Origin: Actinomycetales bacterium UBA1416
GTDB lineage: Bacteria; Actinomycetota; Actinomycetes; Actinomycetales; Actinomycetaceae
Direction of reading: 5' to 3'
Assembly (NCBI GenBank): GCA_002304945.1
Contig: DBPQ01000027.1
Span: 1-16,642 of the forward strand
DNA length: 16,642 nucleotides
This document shows, one piece after another, positions 6,419-13,188 of the stretch (position 1 is its first letter; the number at the start of each line of letters is the position of its first letter). The position numbers and the translations under genes are program-made. Under the pieces are notes generated by a model, which saw only the letters and a program-made list of their open reading frames with translations, did not search any database and was not told where the DNA came from.

Positions 6419-7627
6419 ATGGCGTGCGTGAGCACCAAACCCAGAGTATCTGCCCGCCTCGCCGCCATCGCGGAGTCGGCCACCCTGGCCGTCGACGCCA
6501 AGGCGAAGGCGCTCAAGGCCCAGGGCCGCCCCGTGATCGGCTTCGGGGCCGGCGAGCCCGACTTCCCGACGCCCGACTACATCGTCGAGGCCGCGATCGC
6601 CGCGGCACGCAATCCCGTCAACCACCGCTACACGCCGGCCCAGGGCCTCCCGGCACTCCGGGAGGCCGTCGCCGCCAAGACGGCCCGCGACGGCGGCTAC
6701 GACGTCGCCGCCGCCAACGTCCTGGTGACCAACGGCGGCAAGCAGGCCGTCTACCAGGCGTTCGCCGCAGTGGTCGACCCCGGCGACGAGGTCATCCTCC
6801 CCGCCCCGTACTGGACCACCTACCCGGAGGCCATCCGGCTGGCGGGCGGCGAGCCCGTCGAGGTGTTCGCGGGACCGGAGCAGGACTACCTGGTCACGGT
6901 CGAGCAGCTGGAGGCCGCGCTCACCCCGCGCACGAAGGCCCTGCTGCTGTGCAGCCCCTCGAACCCCACGGGCGCCGTCTACCCGCCCGAGGCCCTCACC
7001 GCGATCGGCCGCTGGGCACTGGAGAACGGCGTCTGGGTCATCACCGACGAGATCTACGAGCACCTCGTGTACGACGACACGGCCTCCACCGCGATCCTCC
7101 GGGTCGTGCCGGAGCTCGCCGACACCACGATCGTGCTGAACGGCGTCGCCAAGACCTACGCGATGACCGGATGGCGCGTCGGCTGGATGACCGGCCCGTC
7201 GGACGTGATCAAGGCCGCCACGAACCTCCAGTCCCACCTCACCTCCAACGTCTGCAACGTGGCCCAGCACGCCGCGCTGGCGGCGGTCACCGGCGACCTC
7301 TCCGCCGTCGCGCAGATGCGGTCCGCCTTCGACCGCCGGCGGCGCACGATGGTCGAGATGCTCCGGGCGATCGACGGCGTCGAGGTCCCCACCCCGAAGG
7401 GCGCCTTCTACGCCTACCCGTCCGTGGCGGGAGTGCTGGGACGGGAGATCCGGGGCACCGTCCCCACGACGTCGAGCGAGCTCGCCGCCCTCATCCTCGA
7501 CCAGGTCGAGGTGGCGGTGGTGCCCGGTGAGGCGTTCGGGCCCTCGGGGTTCCTGCGCCTGAGCTACGCGCTGTCGGACGACGACCTCGCCGAGGGCGTC
7601 GGGAGGATCCAGCAGCTGCTCGCCTGA
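6419..7627 (+). CDS. PLP-dependent aminotransferase, aspartate aminotransferase-like
   Basis: This is a fold-type I, class I aminotransferase, most like the aspartate aminotransferases of the Thermus/Bacillus/actinobacterial branch, which swap the amino group of aspartate and 2-oxoglutarate in the cytosol. The product has 402 residues. Visible signs are GAGEPDFPTPDYI (about 43-55), TNGGKQA (about 104-110), SNPTG with N182, D210 in ITDEIYEHLVYDD, the PLP lysine K245 in VAKTYAMTGWRVGW, and FLRLSYA near the end. The ATG at 6419 lacks a clear ribosome site; a GTG three codons in (6428) is an alternative. In several actinobacteria a gene of this kind sits next to secE, divergent as here. Substrate choice (aspartate, alanine, tyrosine or others) cannot be read from sequence. 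A strong hairpin follows. Confidence 0.93.
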   Translation: MACVSTKPRVSARLAAIAESATLAVDAKAKALKAQGRPVIGFGAGEPDFPTPDYIVEAAIAAARNPVNHRYTPAQGLPALREAVAAKTARDGGYDVAAANVLVTNGGKQAVYQAFAAVVDPGDEVILPAPYWTTYPEAIRLAGGEPVEVFAGPEQDYLVTVEQLEAALTPRTKALLLCSPSNPTGAVYPPEALTAIGRWALENGVWVITDEIYEHLVYDDTASTAILRVVPELADTTIVLNGVAKTYAMTGWRVGWMTGPSDVIKAATNLQSHLTSNVCNVAQHAALAAVTGDLSAVAQMRSAFDRRRRTMVEMLRAIDGVEVPTPKGAFYAYPSVAGVLGREIRGTVPTTSSELAALILDQVEVAVVPGEAFGPSGFLRLSYALSDDDLAEGVGRIQQLLA

Positions 7628-7632
7628 TCGCG

Positions 7633-7669
7633 GCCGGTGGGGTGCGGGCCGAGCCCGCACCCCACCGGC
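7633..7669 (+). terminator. Hairpin terminator after the aminotransferase gene
   Basis: A perfect 16-bp stem (7633-7648 with 7654-7669) closes a 5-base loop, CCGAG, beginning five bases after the stop codon. No T-tract follows. It likely ends the aminotransferase transcript and isolates it from the two-component module that begins about 40 bases later. Confidence 0.8.
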
Positions 7670-7670
7670 G

Positions 7671-7687
7671 TCTCATGTCCCTCTCAT
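7671..7687 (+). promoter_or_regulatory. Direct repeat TCTCAT at 11-base spacing, probable response-regulator site
   Basis: TCTCAT occurs at 7671-7676 and 7682-7687, exactly one helical turn apart, just upstream of the module that encodes an OmpR-type regulator. OmpR/PhoB-family dimers usually bind such direct repeats. A weak -10-like CACACT (7698-7703) follows, six bases before the GTG at 7710, so the transcript may be leaderless. A third TCTCAT lies before the downstream lipoprotein gene (10177-10182). Confidence 0.5.
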
Positions 7688-7709
7688 CCTCGTGGGCCAC
7701 ACTGGAACG

Positions 7710-8051
7710 GTGGATCGCGCCTTCACGCTCCTGATCGGAGCCGCCCTCGCCCTCGGGGTGCTGGGCATGGGTACGGCCGTGGCGCAGCTCGTCGTCCCGC
7801 CCCCCGTCACCGACCTCGGGTCGCGCGTCGTCGTCGACGCCGGCCCAGCGGCGCCGCCGAGTGCCTCGCCCACTCCCTCGCCCAACTCCTCGCCCACCTC
7901 CTCGCCCAGCGTCTCCCCCGCGCCGCCGCCCGCGCCGCCGCCGGACCGCGTTCCCGTCCCACCACCCGTCGAGGTCGACGACGACTGGGACGACGACGAT
8001 GGCGACGACGACGACGATGACGACGACGATGACGATGGGGAGGATGACTGA
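7710..8051 (+). CDS. Small membrane-anchored or secreted protein with poly-aspartate tail
   Basis: I do not recognise a named family. The 113-residue product has a hydrophobic segment at about 4-25 (AFTLLIGAALALGVLGMGTA), which may be a signal peptide (possible cut after TAVA) or an anchor. A Pro/Ser/Thr-rich linker follows (about 49-87). The last 24 residues contain 20 aspartates, including a run of 11. The tail would lie outside the cell, where it could bind Ca2+ or Mg2+ or meet cationic peptides; that is inference. The stop TGA overlaps the ATG of the kinase gene by one base, and the last codons carry that gene's GGGGAGG ribosome site, so the two are translationally coupled. I chose the GTG at 7710 because it places the hydrophobic segment at the N-terminus; a GTG at 7692 is the alternative. 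Confidence 0.8.
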   Translation: MDRAFTLLIGAALALGVLGMGTAVAQLVVPPPVTDLGSRVVVDAGPAAPPSASPTPSPNSSPTSSPSVSPAPPPAPPPDRVPVPPPVEVDDDWDDDDGDDDDDDDDDDDGEDD

Positions 8052-9454
8052 TGCGAAGGCTCGACGTCCGGGGCCGGATCATGGCGCTCACCCTCGCCCT
8101 GACGGCGCTCGCGCTACTGGCGGCAGGGCTCGCCCTGTGGGTGTTCCAGCACCAGCGGGTGGACGCCACGCTGGACACGACGCTGGAGCGGACTGCCGCG
8201 GAGTTCGCGACGTTCGCGGCGACCGCCGTCGACCCGGCGACCGGTCAGCCGCACGCCACGACCGACGCGCTGCTGTACGCCGCCATGGGCAACGAGGTGC
8301 CGGCCGAGAACGAGGCGATCGTCGCCTTCGTGGCCGGTGAGCTGCGCTACCAGCAGGCGCGTCCGACCCTCGACTTCGGCGCGGACCGGGAGCTCGTGGC
8401 GCACGTCGCCCCCCTCACGACCGGGGAGCGCGCCTTCATCTCCTCCGTCGGCACGCAGCGCTCCGACTATCGCGTCGCGGTCATCCCGGTTCGGGTGGGC
8501 GACTCCACCCCCGGTGCCCTGGTGCTGGCGTACGACCGCGGGGCGGAGCAGTCCGACGTGGTCGAGGTGGTGCGCAGCTACGCGGTCATCGCCGTGATCG
8601 CGCTCCTCCTCCTCAGCCTGGTCGGCTGGGTCATGGCGGGCCGGCTGCTGCGGCCGGTGCGCGAGCTCCGCGAGATCTCGGCCCGCATCTCGGAGTCCGA
8701 CCTCGCCCTGCGCCTCCCCGTGCGGGGCGAGGACGACCTGGCGGAGCTGGCGCGCTCCTTCAACGGCATGGTGGACAGGCTCGAGGGCGCGTTCGCCTCC
8801 CAGCGACAGCTCCTCGACGACGCCGGCCACGAGCTGCGCACCCCCATCACCGTGGTGCGGGGGCACCTGGAGCTCATGGACCCGGCCGACCCCGTGGATG
8901 CCGCGGAGACCCGGGCGCTCGCCCTCGACGAGCTCGACCGCATGCACCGCCTCGCCGACGACCTGGTCATGCTCGCGAGGTCCGGCCGGCCGGACTTCGT
9001 GGTGCGCCGCGCCACCGATGTCCACGACCTCACCCGGGCGGTGTTCGAGCACGCCCAGCAGTTGGGCGACCGCGCCTGGCGGCTCGTCGCCGCCGCCCAG
9101 GGGGTGGTGGACGTCGACGACCAGCGGCTCACGCAGGCGTGGCTGCAGCTCGCCGCCAACGCGGTGAAGTTCTCGGAGGCAGGCTCCCGCGTGGAGATCG
9201 GCAGCGAGCTCGCCGAGGGCGCGCTCCGCCTCTGGGTCACCGACAAGGGCCTCGGGATCGCGGCGGAGGACAGGGCGCGGATCTTCCAGCGCTTCGCCCA
9301 GGCCGGCCACGACCGCGGCGGGGCGGGCCTGGGGCTTCCCATCGTCGCCGCCATCGCGCAGGCCCACGGGGGCCGGGTGGATCTCGTCTCGGCGGAGGGG
9401 ATCGGCTCCACCTTCACCATCGTCCTCCCGGTCGAGCCCGAGCCGGAGCCCTAG
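8051..9454 (+). CDS. Two-component sensor histidine kinase
   Basis: This is a membrane sensor kinase that would phosphorylate the response regulator encoded next to it. The 467-residue product has a first transmembrane helix (about 10-32), an extracytoplasmic sensor region (about 33-173) with no family I recognise, and a second helix (about 175-196). A HAMP linker (about 197-249) leads to a HisKA domain with the phospho-acceptor H260 in DDAGHELRTP. The ATPase domain has N370 in the N box, DKGLGI (398-403) as G1 and GGAGLGLPIV (423-432) as G2. It ends in an unusual EPEPEP tail. All catalytic residues are present. The ATG at 8051 overlaps the stop of the poly-Asp gene and has GGGGAGG seven bases upstream. 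The response regulator follows after 24 bases. The signal is unknown; the acidic partner suggests cations or cationic peptides. Confidence 0.95.
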   Translation: MRRLDVRGRIMALTLALTALALLAAGLALWVFQHQRVDATLDTTLERTAAEFATFAATAVDPATGQPHATTDALLYAAMGNEVPAENEAIVAFVAGELRYQQARPTLDFGADRELVAHVAPLTTGERAFISSVGTQRSDYRVAVIPVRVGDSTPGALVLAYDRGAEQSDVVEVVRSYAVIAVIALLLLSLVGWVMAGRLLRPVRELREISARISESDLALRLPVRGEDDLAELARSFNGMVDRLEGAFASQRQLLDDAGHELRTPITVVRGHLELMDPADPVDAAETRALALDELDRMHRLADDLVMLARSGRPDFVVRRATDVHDLTRAVFEHAQQLGDRAWRLVAAAQGVVDVDDQRLTQAWLQLAANAVKFSEAGSRVEIGSELAEGALRLWVTDKGLGIAAEDRARIFQRFAQAGHDRGGAGLGLPIVAAIAQAHGGRVDLVSAEGIGSTFTIVLPVEPEPEP

Positions 9455-9478
9455 AGTGGGAGCGAGGGGAGGACCGAC

Positions 9479-10147
9479 ATGGCGAACATCCTGGTGATCG
9501 AGGACGAGCCCGGGATCTCGGCCTTCGTCGCCAAGGGGCTGCGCTCCTCCGGCCACCAGCCGACAACGGTGTCCACCGGCGCCGAGGGCCTCGGCCACGC
9601 CCTCACCGGGGGGTACGACCTCGTGGTCCTCGACATCGGACTGCCCGACATCGACGGCTTCGAGGTGCTGCGACGCATGCGTTCCGCGGGCTCCCGCACG
9701 CCCGTCATCATCCTCACCGCCCGCGCCTCGGTGGACGACACCGTCGCCGGGCTGGAGGGCGGGGCGGACGACTACATGGCCAAGCCGTTCCGCTTCGAGG
9801 AACTCCTGGCCCGGGTGCGGCTGCGCCTCCGCTCCACGGCCCCCGCCGAGGACACCGTGACGCTCTCCCACGGAGACCTGGGACTGGACCTCCGGACCCG
9901 CCAGGCGAGCGTCGGGGGCAGGTCGGTGGAGCTCTCCGCCCGCGAGTTCGCCCTCCTCGAGACGTTCCTGGCGCACCCGGAGCAGGTGCTCTCCCGGGAG
10001 CAGCTCCTCTCCCGGGTATGGGGGTACGACTTCGACCCCGGTTCGAACGTGGTGGACGTCTACGTCCGCTACCTGCGCCGCAAGATCGGCGCGGACCGGC
10101 TCCTCACCGTACGGGGCATGGGGTACCGGCTGACCGATCCCTCCTGA
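9479..10147 (+). CDS. OmpR/PhoB-family response regulator
   Basis: This is a DNA-binding response regulator, the probable partner of the upstream kinase. The 222-residue product has a receiver domain (about 1-115) with E8, D9 in VIEDE, the phospho-acceptor D52 in VVLDIGLPD, T80 in ILTARAS, and K102 in YMAKPF. A winged-helix effector domain (about 128-219) has ELSAREFALLETFLAHP, LLSRVWGYDFDPGSNVVDVYVRYLRRKI and TVRGMGYRL. All conserved residues are present. The ATG at 9479 follows the ribosome site GGGGAGG. Likely targets nearby are the TCTCAT repeats at 7671-7687 (its own operon) and at 10177-10182 (the lipoprotein gene). The name of the closest relative (MprA, CseB or others) cannot be settled by eye. 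Confidence 0.96.
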   Translation: MANILVIEDEPGISAFVAKGLRSSGHQPTTVSTGAEGLGHALTGGYDLVVLDIGLPDIDGFEVLRRMRSAGSRTPVIILTARASVDDTVAGLEGGADDYMAKPFRFEELLARVRLRLRSTAPAEDTVTLSHGDLGLDLRTRQASVGGRSVELSAREFALLETFLAHPEQVLSREQLLSRVWGYDFDPGSNVVDVYVRYLRRKIGADRLLTVRGMGYRLTDPS

Positions 10148-10175
10148 TCCAGCGGCCCGAACCCGTCCGCGGCCA

Positions 10176-10204
10176 TTCTCATCGGGCGACGCGAGGTCTA
10201 TCGT
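10176..10204 (+). promoter_or_regulatory. Candidate lipoprotein promoter with overlapping TCTCAT
   Basis: TTCTCA (10176-10181) and TATCGT (10199-10204) are 17 bases apart, and the hexamer TCTCAT (10177-10182) overlaps the -35. The gene starts at 10223 after the ribosome site GAGGAGG. The shared hexamer links this promoter to the kinase operon promoter. Overlap with the -35 fits either activation or repression. Confidence 0.45.
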
Positions 10205-10222
10205 GGGGCCGAGGAGGCCACC

Positions 10223-10894
10223 ATGAAGCCAGCCCGCGCGACAGCCCTCATCACCCTCGCTCTGCTGCTCGGTGCCTGCGGTGGGGAGGCGACTCCCGGA
10301 ACGACGTCGGGCACCGGCGGAGCGCCATCCACCACCACCGCGGCCGGCACGCCCTCCGGCGCGCCCACGCCCTCCGGCACGCCCACTCCCACCGCCACTC
10401 CCATGCCCTCCGACACCGGTGGCCCCGACGACGGGACGGCCGACGACGAGACCTTCTCCGCCGCGGACCAGCAGTCGGACGACTTCCCCGGCTCGGGCGG
10501 GCCCCTCCTGCCCGTGGCGGTGCGCACGGGCGAGCACGCCGGCTTCGACAGGGTGGTCGTCGACTTCACCGGTGAGGGCACGCCCGGATGGCGGGTCTCC
10601 TGGGTCGAGGAGCCGATCGACGATCCCCGCGGCCAGGTGGTCCCCCTCGACGGCGACGCGTACGCCGAGGTGGTGATCACCGGGCTGCGCTACCCCGAGG
10701 AGGCCGAGTACGACGAGGTGCTGCCCTCCGGCACCACGGACGCCGACGACCTCGAGGTGGTGGAGCAGGTCCACGTCTCGGGCATCTTCGAGGGCCAGCT
10801 CCAGATGCTGATCGGACTCGACCAGGAGGTGCCCTTCCGGGTCATCACGCTCGACGACCCCGTCCGCCTCGTGCTCGACTTCCGCACCGACTGA
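10223..10894 (+). CDS. AMIN-like domain lipoprotein
   Basis: This is a predicted exported lipoprotein of 223 residues. The signal peptide ends in the lipobox LLGAC with C19 as the lipid-modified residue. A Thr/Ser/Pro/Gly-rich spacer (about 22-65) with repeated PSGTPTP-like units and an acidic stretch (about 66-88) would hold the domain away from the membrane. The C-terminal part (about 96-223) matches the AMIN-like domain of actinobacterial lipoproteins: VRTGEHAGFDRVVVDF, then VSGIFEGQLQMLIGLDQ, PFRV and LDDPVRLVLDF. AMIN-type domains are associated with cell-wall binding; the exact ligand is not known. It follows the response regulator by 75 bases, with its own promoter carrying a TCTCAT. 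GAGGAGG precedes the ATG. Its stop codon lies in a hairpin shared with the opposite gene. Confidence 0.88.
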   Translation: MKPARATALITLALLLGACGGEATPGTTSGTGGAPSTTTAAGTPSGAPTPSGTPTPTATPMPSDTGGPDDGTADDETFSAADQQSDDFPGSGGPLLPVAVRTGEHAGFDRVVVDFTGEGTPGWRVSWVEEPIDDPRGQVVPLDGDAYAEVVITGLRYPEEAEYDEVLPSGTTDADDLEVVEQVHVSGIFEGQLQMLIGLDQEVPFRVITLDDPVRLVLDFRTD

Positions 10895-10909
10895 CCCGGC
10901 CGCGGGTCA
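10892..10909. terminator. Short two-way hairpin made from both stop codons
   Basis: TGACCCG (10892-10898) and CGGGTCA (10903-10909) form a perfect 7-bp stem around GCCG. Its outer three pairs are the TGA of the lipoprotein gene and the TGA of the convergent kinase-like gene. It could stop transcripts from both sides. The stem is short and lacks T-tracts. Confidence 0.5.
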
Positions 10910-12106
10910 CCGACGGAGCCAGCGCTCGGCCTCCTCGAGGCGACCGAGCGCGTCGGCACGCCACCCGTCGTCGCCGGGCCGCTTGGCACCGGCCACCAGC
11001 GAGAGCGTGACGGCGGCGGTGCGGGCGGCGAGGGAGCGGCTGTCAACCGACTCGGCCGCGCGGCTCCACCAGGCGTCGAGAATCGCGGGGACGTGCGGGT
11101 AGACCTGCGGGGCGAGGTGGGGCAGGACGCTGACGTGGCCGAGCAGGCAGGCGACGTCGTCGACCCGATGGCCGGGACCGACGGAGTCCACGTCGAGGAT
11201 GGAGGCCACCGTGGCCTCGTCCGCCATGAAGATGTTCGCCTCGTACCAGTCGCCGTGCGTGGGCACCAACGGGCCGGCGTCGCTGGAGGCCATCGTGGCG
11301 GTGACCGCGGCGGCGATCGCCCGCGCCGTCCCCTCGTGCTCCGGGAGCGCGGTCGCCGCGGCGTGCGCGTAGTGCTCCACCCGCTCCGACCAGCTGGGAT
11401 GGCGCTTGAGGTCCATCACGCCGCCGGGCAGACCGTCGAGCACCGCCATGGTGGCGTCGAAGGTGGCGACCGGGTCCGCGAGCCCGCGGGCCAGGAAGTT
11501 GGCGAGGGGGGTCCCCTCCGCGACCGAGAGCACGACCAGGCCGGAGGCGTCGTGGTGCAGCACCCGGGGGGACGGCACGCCGGCGCCCGTCAGGAGCTCG
11601 TGGCGATCCACCAGGGCGGGCAGGACGCGGGGCCGGACCACCTTCACGAAGGCCCTGGTGGCCTCGCCGTCGGTGAGCTTCAGGACGCAGCGCCGCGTGG
11701 GCCGGTAGGCGACCATGTGGACCACGACCGGCCGGCCGAGCACGCCCGACATGGCCGCGGCGTCGCACGCGGGAGGCAGCGCGGGCAGTTCCGGATCGTG
11801 CGGGTGGCGCCACAGGTGGACGGTGGTGCGCCCACCCGGGTGCTCGAGCCGCACCAGGCCGGGGACGGAGGGATCCGTCAACCGGGCGGTGGTGGCGCAG
11901 ACGTACTGGGAGCTCTCCCGCCCGGAGGGGTCGCGGACCTGGAGGGTGTATCCGACCGAGACACCGGCGGAGGGGCGGTGGTGGAGGGCGTGGACGTCCC
12001 AGTGCGTGATGGTCGCGTCCTCCGTGCCGAGGGCGGCCTCGAGCAGCCCACCCGCGCCCGGGCCGGTGAGCAGCTCGACCTGCTCGAGTTCGCTCATCGG
12101 CTCCAT
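10907..12106 (-). CDS. Aminoglycoside phosphotransferase (APH)-family kinase-like protein
   Basis: This is a protein-kinase-like phosphotransferase of the APH/choline kinase superfamily, 399 residues long, cytosolic and without a signal peptide. The N-terminal part (about 1-125) is not recognisable to me. The kinase part has K155 in RAFVKVV as the likely ATP-binding lysine, a Glu at about 170, the catalytic-loop motif THGDWYEAN (H284, D286, N291), and the metal-binding ILDVDSVGPGHRVDDVA (about 303-319). The conserved residues are present, so it is probably active, but the family covers many small-molecule substrates (sugars, amino alcohols, macrolides, maltose) and the sequence does not say which. 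It need not be a resistance gene. The ATG at 12106 lacks a clear ribosome site; an ATG three codons in (12097) is possible. It is divergent from the deaminase gene across 62 bases. Confidence 0.85.
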   Translation of the reverse strand: MEPMSELEQVELLTGPGAGGLLEAALGTEDATITHWDVHALHHRPSAGVSVGYTLQVRDPSGRESSQYVCATTARLTDPSVPGLVRLEHPGGRTTVHLWRHPHDPELPALPPACDAAAMSGVLGRPVVVHMVAYRPTRRCVLKLTDGEATRAFVKVVRPRVLPALVDRHELLTGAGVPSPRVLHHDASGLVVLSVAEGTPLANFLARGLADPVATFDATMAVLDGLPGGVMDLKRHPSWSERVEHYAHAAATALPEHEGTARAIAAAVTATMASSDAGPLVPTHGDWYEANIFMADEATVASILDVDSVGPGHRVDDVACLLGHVSVLPHLAPQVYPHVPAILDAWWSRAAESVDSRSLAARTAAVTLSLVAGAKRPGDDGWRADALGRLEEAERWLRR

Positions 12107-12168
12107 GGGTACAAGTTCACCACGAGATGGGTGTGCCGTCCCGCGCGGGCCCGGGGATGATGGAGTCG

Positions 12169-13188
12169 ATGCGAGACCTCACCCGCCTGCCGAAGGCACA
12201 CCTCCACCTCCACTTCACGGGCTCGCTGCGCCTCGCCTCGCTGGTGGAGATGGCGGCGGAACGCGGTGTCCGCCTCCCGCCGTCACTCACCGACGCCGAT
12301 CCTCTCCGCGTCCCGGCGGACCAGCGCGGGTGGTTCCGCTTCCAGCGCCAGTACGACGCCGCCCGCGCCGTGGTGCGGGGCGAGGCTGCGATCCGCCGGG
12401 TGGTCCGCGAGGCGGCGGCGGACGACGCCGCGGAGGGCTCGCGACGGCTCGAGCTCCAGGTGGAACCGAGCTCCTACGCCCCCGACGTCGGCGGCCTGAC
12501 GCCCGCCCTAGAGATCATCCTGGACGAGGCGCGCGCGGCGAGCCGCGCCACCGGCGTCGAGGTCGGGATCATCGTCGCGGCCTCCCGGATCCGCCACCCG
12601 CTCGACGCCCGGACGCTGGCGCGCCTCGCCGTCCGCCACGCGGGCGAGGGCCCCGGCGAGGTGGTGGGCCTCGGCCTGTCGAACGACGAGCGCCGCGGCG
12701 TCACCTCCGACTTCGCCCCGGCGTTCGCGATCGCGCGCCGGGCGGGCCTCCCCACGGTGCCGCACGGGGGCGAGCTGCTCGGGCCCGAGCACGTGCGCGA
12801 CGTCGTCGCCCACCTCGGTCCGACGCGCCTGGGCCACGGCGTGCGGGCCAGCGAGGATCCCGCACTCCTCGAGCACCTCGCCGACGACGGGATCGCCCTC
12901 GAGGTGTGCCCCACCTCCAACGTCTCGCTGGGGGTCTACCCGGATCTCGGCGCCGTCCCGCTGCGGCCACTGTTCGACGCCGGGCTGCGGCTCGCCCTCG
13001 GCGCGGACGACCCGCTGCTCTTCCACTCCCGCCTCGTGGACCAGTACGCGCTCGCTCGCCGGGAGGGCTTCACGGACCACGAGCTGGCCGCCCTCGCGAG
13101 ATACTCGATCGACGCGTCCTTCGCGGGCGAGGCCACCAAGCAGCAGCTGCGGGCCGGCGTGGAGGCGTGGCTCGAGGAGGACGCATGA
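12169..13188 (+). CDS. Adenosine deaminase-family nucleoside deaminase (COG1816)
   Basis: This is a zinc-dependent amidohydrolase that removes an amino group from an adenine nucleoside. From the ATG at 12169 it has 339 residues. Zinc and active-site signatures are H13 and H15 in KAHLHLHFTGS, PHGGE (H199, E202), RLGHG (H223), CPTSN (248-251) and GADDP (D280, D281). The usual HAGE is HGGE here, and the usual NTDDP is GADDP. This matches a subgroup seen in Streptomyces, some of whose members deaminate 6-aminodeoxyfutalosine in menaquinone synthesis rather than adenosine, so the substrate is open. Upstream ATGs at 12127, 12157 and 12160 are alternatives; I preferred 12169 because GGAG precedes it and MRDLTRLPKAHLHLHF is a common family start. 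Its stop overlaps the next start by four bases. Confidence 0.9.
   Translation: MRDLTRLPKAHLHLHFTGSLRLASLVEMAAERGVRLPPSLTDADPLRVPADQRGWFRFQRQYDAARAVVRGEAAIRRVVREAAADDAAEGSRRLELQVEPSSYAPDVGGLTPALEIILDEARAASRATGVEVGIIVAASRIRHPLDARTLARLAVRHAGEGPGEVVGLGLSNDERRGVTSDFAPAFAIARRAGLPTVPHGGELLGPEHVRDVVAHLGPTRLGHGVRASEDPALLEHLADDGIALEVCPTSNVSLGVYPDLGAVPLRPLFDAGLRLALGADDPLLFHSRLVDQYALARREGFTDHELAALARYSIDASFAGEATKQQLRAGVEAWLEEDA

Noticed and set aside
10310..10420. Tandem-like repeats in the lipoprotein spacer
   Set aside because: The PSGTPTP-like units are imperfect and typical of low-complexity lipoprotein linkers; no distinct repeat element is supported.
8114..10774. An 886-codon open frame on the minus strand opposite the kinase, regulator and lipoprotein genes
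   Set aside because: It spans three well-recognised plus-strand genes and its product has no known motif. Long antisense frames are expected at this GC content.
11715..13184. The long plus-strand frame that continues into the first alpha/beta hydrolase
   Set aside because: Only the part from 13185 shows hydrolase similarity. The upstream part is antisense to the APH-like gene and out of frame with the deaminase, so it is not a fusion protein.
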